From an uncultured Subdoligranulum sp. (lineage in GTDB: Bacteria > Bacillota_A > Clostridia > Oscillospirales > Ruminococcaceae): DNA of 6,404 nt. Location: the NCBI RefSeq assembly GCF_937890665.1, contig NZ_CALADU010000003.1, forward strand, positions 1 to 6,404, given 5' to 3'. Shown here piece after piece: positions 5,064 to 6,404 of this stretch; the stretch's first letter is position 1, and each line of letters starts with the position of its first letter. The notes below the pieces were generated by a model. The model saw nothing but the letters and a program-made list of their open reading frames with translations. It made no database searches and was not told the origin of the DNA. The translations under genes and the position numbers were made by a program.

Positions 5064-6347
5064 TCACTCAAAGCAGGCGTGAATCAGTTCGATGACCGTA
5101 TCCTGCCGCTCCGGCGTCATTTTGTTGTCGCTGGGCAGACATAGTCCCCGCTGGAAAATATCCGCGCCCACGTCAGGCACGCCGCCGGCGATATAGGCGT
5201 TGGTGCGGCAGCGGAGGCTGCCCTCCCGGCCCACGCACTGGTGCATCCGGTACATGGGCTGCATGTGCATGGGCTTCCAGATGGGGCGGCCCTCGGCGTT
5301 GTACCTCGCCAGCGTTTCCAGGATCTCCGTGGGGCAGGACTTCCCCGCCTCCGGACGGTACAGGGCCTCGCTGTCGGAGCGCACCTGGGGGCACATGGCC
5401 TCCTTGTCGATGATGAGGGCGGAGAGCCAGTAGTTCGGCTTCGTGCCAGCCACGATGGGATTCATCGTCACAGGCAGATCCCGCAGTCCCTCACGGTAGC
5501 GCTCATAGACCGCCTTTTTCTGGGCGATATGCTCCTCCATGTGGGGATACTGCCCCCGGACGACTCCCGCCACAACGTTGCTCATGCGGTAGTTGTAGCC
5601 TACCTCCTCATGCTGATACCACGCGGCGTTTTCCCGCGCTTGGGTCGCCCATTTGCGGGCGCAGTTGGCGTCCTCAAGAGAGTTGGTCAGCAGGCAGCCG
5701 CCCGCCGAGCCGGTGATGATCTTGTTGCCGTTGTAGGAAATGGCGGCGTAGTCGCCGAAGCTGCCGCACTGTCTGCCGTTGACGGTGGCGCCCATGGCCT
5801 CGGCGGCGTCCTCGATGAGCAGCGCGCCGTGGGCTTCGCAGATTTTTTTGATCTGCTCCACCTTGGCGGGAAAGCCGTACAGGTGCGCCATGACCACCAG
5901 CTTCACCTCAGGATGCAGGGCAAACGCCTTTTCCAGCGCCGCGGGATCCATGTTCCAGCTGTCGGCTTCGGTGTCGATGAACACCGGCTCGCCGCCCTCG
6001 TAGACCACGGGGTTCAGCGTGGCGTCAAAGGTCATGTCGGAACAGAACACCTTCCGTCCCTCCAATGCGCCGTGGCTGATGGGGGGCTTGCCGTAGAGCC
6101 GCTCCCCCGCCAGCTTCACGCACAGGTGCAGGGCGGCGGTGCAGCAGGACAGGCCCACGGCGTACTTCACCCCCGCTTTTTCGGCGGCGATGCGCTCCAC
6201 CTCGTTGATATTCGCGCCTACCGTAGACATCCAGTTGGTGGTATACGCTTCGGTCATGTATTGCAGCTCCTCGCCGTGCATGGTGGGGGTTGCCAGCCAG
6301 ACCTTCTGTTCAAAAGGAGCAAAGCAATTTTGCGCGGTAAATGCCAT
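5064..6347 (-). CDS. PglE-like UDP-4-keto-sugar aminotransferase (DegT/DnrJ/EryC1/StrS family)
   Basis: A 427-residue PLP-dependent aminotransferase. Family members of the PglE type transfer an amino group (usually from glutamate) to C4 of UDP-4-keto-6-deoxy-GlcNAc in the cytoplasm, the second step towards di-N-acetylbacillosamine. Visible marks are an N-terminal HGEELQYMTEAYTTNW block (about residues 24-39), the cofactor-contacting acid in LIEDAAEAMGA (D180), and the Schiff-base lysine in SYNGNKIITGSAGG (K209). The C-terminal half has RSDSEALY, GKSCPTEILE and RPIWKPMHMQPMY (residues 323-366), seen in a subgroup of Firmicutes DegT enzymes. At 427 residues it is somewhat longer than the usual 370-400, with an extra loop around residues 84-98. 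The start is fixed by AAGGAAG 7 bases upstream. It is followed after 26 bases by the PglC-like gene and then by a PglD-like gene, which is the main support for the substrate. GC content is high (two 60-base lines counted: 68% and 72%). The family is near certain. The exact sugar is inferred, and other 4-amino or 3-amino sugars remain possible. Confidence 0.9.
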   Translation of the reverse strand: MAFTAQNCFAPFEQKVWLATPTMHGEELQYMTEAYTTNWMSTVGANINEVERIAAEKAGVKYAVGLSCCTAALHLCVKLAGERLYGKPPISHGALEGRKVFCSDMTFDATLNPVVYEGGEPVFIDTEADSWNMDPAALEKAFALHPEVKLVVMAHLYGFPAKVEQIKKICEAHGALLIEDAAEAMGATVNGRQCGSFGDYAAISYNGNKIITGSAGGCLLTNSLEDANCARKWATQARENAAWYQHEEVGYNYRMSNVVAGVVRGQYPHMEEHIAQKKAVYERYREGLRDLPVTMNPIVAGTKPNYWLSALIIDKEAMCPQVRSDSEALYRPEAGKSCPTEILETLARYNAEGRPIWKPMHMQPMYRMHQCVGREGSLRCRTNAYIAGGVPDVGADIFQRGLCLPSDNKMTPERQDTVIELIHACFE

Positions 6348-6354
6348 AGGGACA

Positions 6355-6361
6355 CTTCCTT
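6355..6361 (-). promoter_or_regulatory. Ribosome binding site of the PglE-like gene
   Basis: AAGGAAG on the minus strand lies 7 bases before the ATG at 6347. This supports that ATG as the start rather than an internal methionine. Confidence 0.7.
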
Positions 6362-6365
6362 TAAA

Positions 6366-6404
6366 TCAATCAGTTTTCCAAATCTGTTTCAGGGGCAGGC
6401 AGCT
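6366..6404 (-). other. Possible 3' end of an upstream gene (frame undecided)
   Basis: The bases before the PglE-like gene can be read as the tail of a preceding minus-strand gene in two frames. One ends at TGA 6368-6366 (tail ...LPLKQIWKTD) and the other at TGA 6372-6370 (tail ...LPAPETDLEN). Both are too short to identify. A preceding gene is likely because the cluster is otherwise packed head-to-tail and this gap shows no promoter or terminator. By pathway logic a PglF-like UDP-GlcNAc 4,6-dehydratase would be a natural neighbour, but nothing visible here proves it. Confidence 0.25.

Overview
The window is a tightly packed, single-direction stretch of a cell-surface glycan biosynthesis locus. 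Every gene I can support lies on the minus strand, so the biological order runs from base 6404 down to base 1. Genes are separated by 26 bases or fewer, or overlap by 1 to 4 bases (ATGA, GTGA and TAATG junctions), and most have a purine-rich ribosome binding site. I see no promoter, terminator, RNA gene, CRISPR array or insertion sequence, and no gene-free stretch longer than about 60 bases. GC-rich coding DNA, strong AGGAGG-type ribosome binding sites and the style of the aminotransferase suggest a gut-type Clostridia/Oscillospiraceae bacterium. That assignment is inference only.

The first half in transcription order (6347 to 3797) encodes three consecutive steps resembling the bacillosamine branch of the Pgl pathway. 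These are a PglE-like PLP aminotransferase of the DegT family, a PglC-like monotopic phosphoglycosyl transferase with its Asp-Glu dyad, and a PglD-like left-handed beta-helix acetyltransferase with its two active-site histidines. Together they could make a UDP-2,4-diacetamido-2,4,6-trideoxyhexose and load it as the first sugar on undecaprenyl phosphate. The 4,6-dehydratase (PglF-like) that should supply the substrate is not in the window and may lie just upstream. A GT4 glycosyltransferase of the WbuB-like kind (3800 to 2550) then probably adds the second sugar.

The second half (2550 to 1) is less well understood. It holds a divergent, short fold-type-I PLP enzyme with its Schiff-base lysine intact, a polysaccharide-deacetylase-like (WbmS-like) gene, a WbqC-family protein, and the first 24 codons of another DegT/DnrJ/EryC1/StrS aminotransferase that runs off the left edge. 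They look like a sugar-modification module, but no defined product can be read from sequence.

The most unusual point is the deacetylase-like gene (1569 to 815), which is broken twice. Near its 5' end a 43-base insertion bounded by a perfect 16-base direct repeat shifts the frame. Deleting exactly one repeat-plus-spacer unit (43 bases) rejoins the frame with the upstream ATG and its ribosome binding site. Near its 3' end one extra base shifts the frame again. Correcting both gives a clean 236-codon gene ending one base before the wbqC-family start. This could be a pseudogene, a repeat-mediated on/off switch, or (for the 3' indel) a sequencing error.
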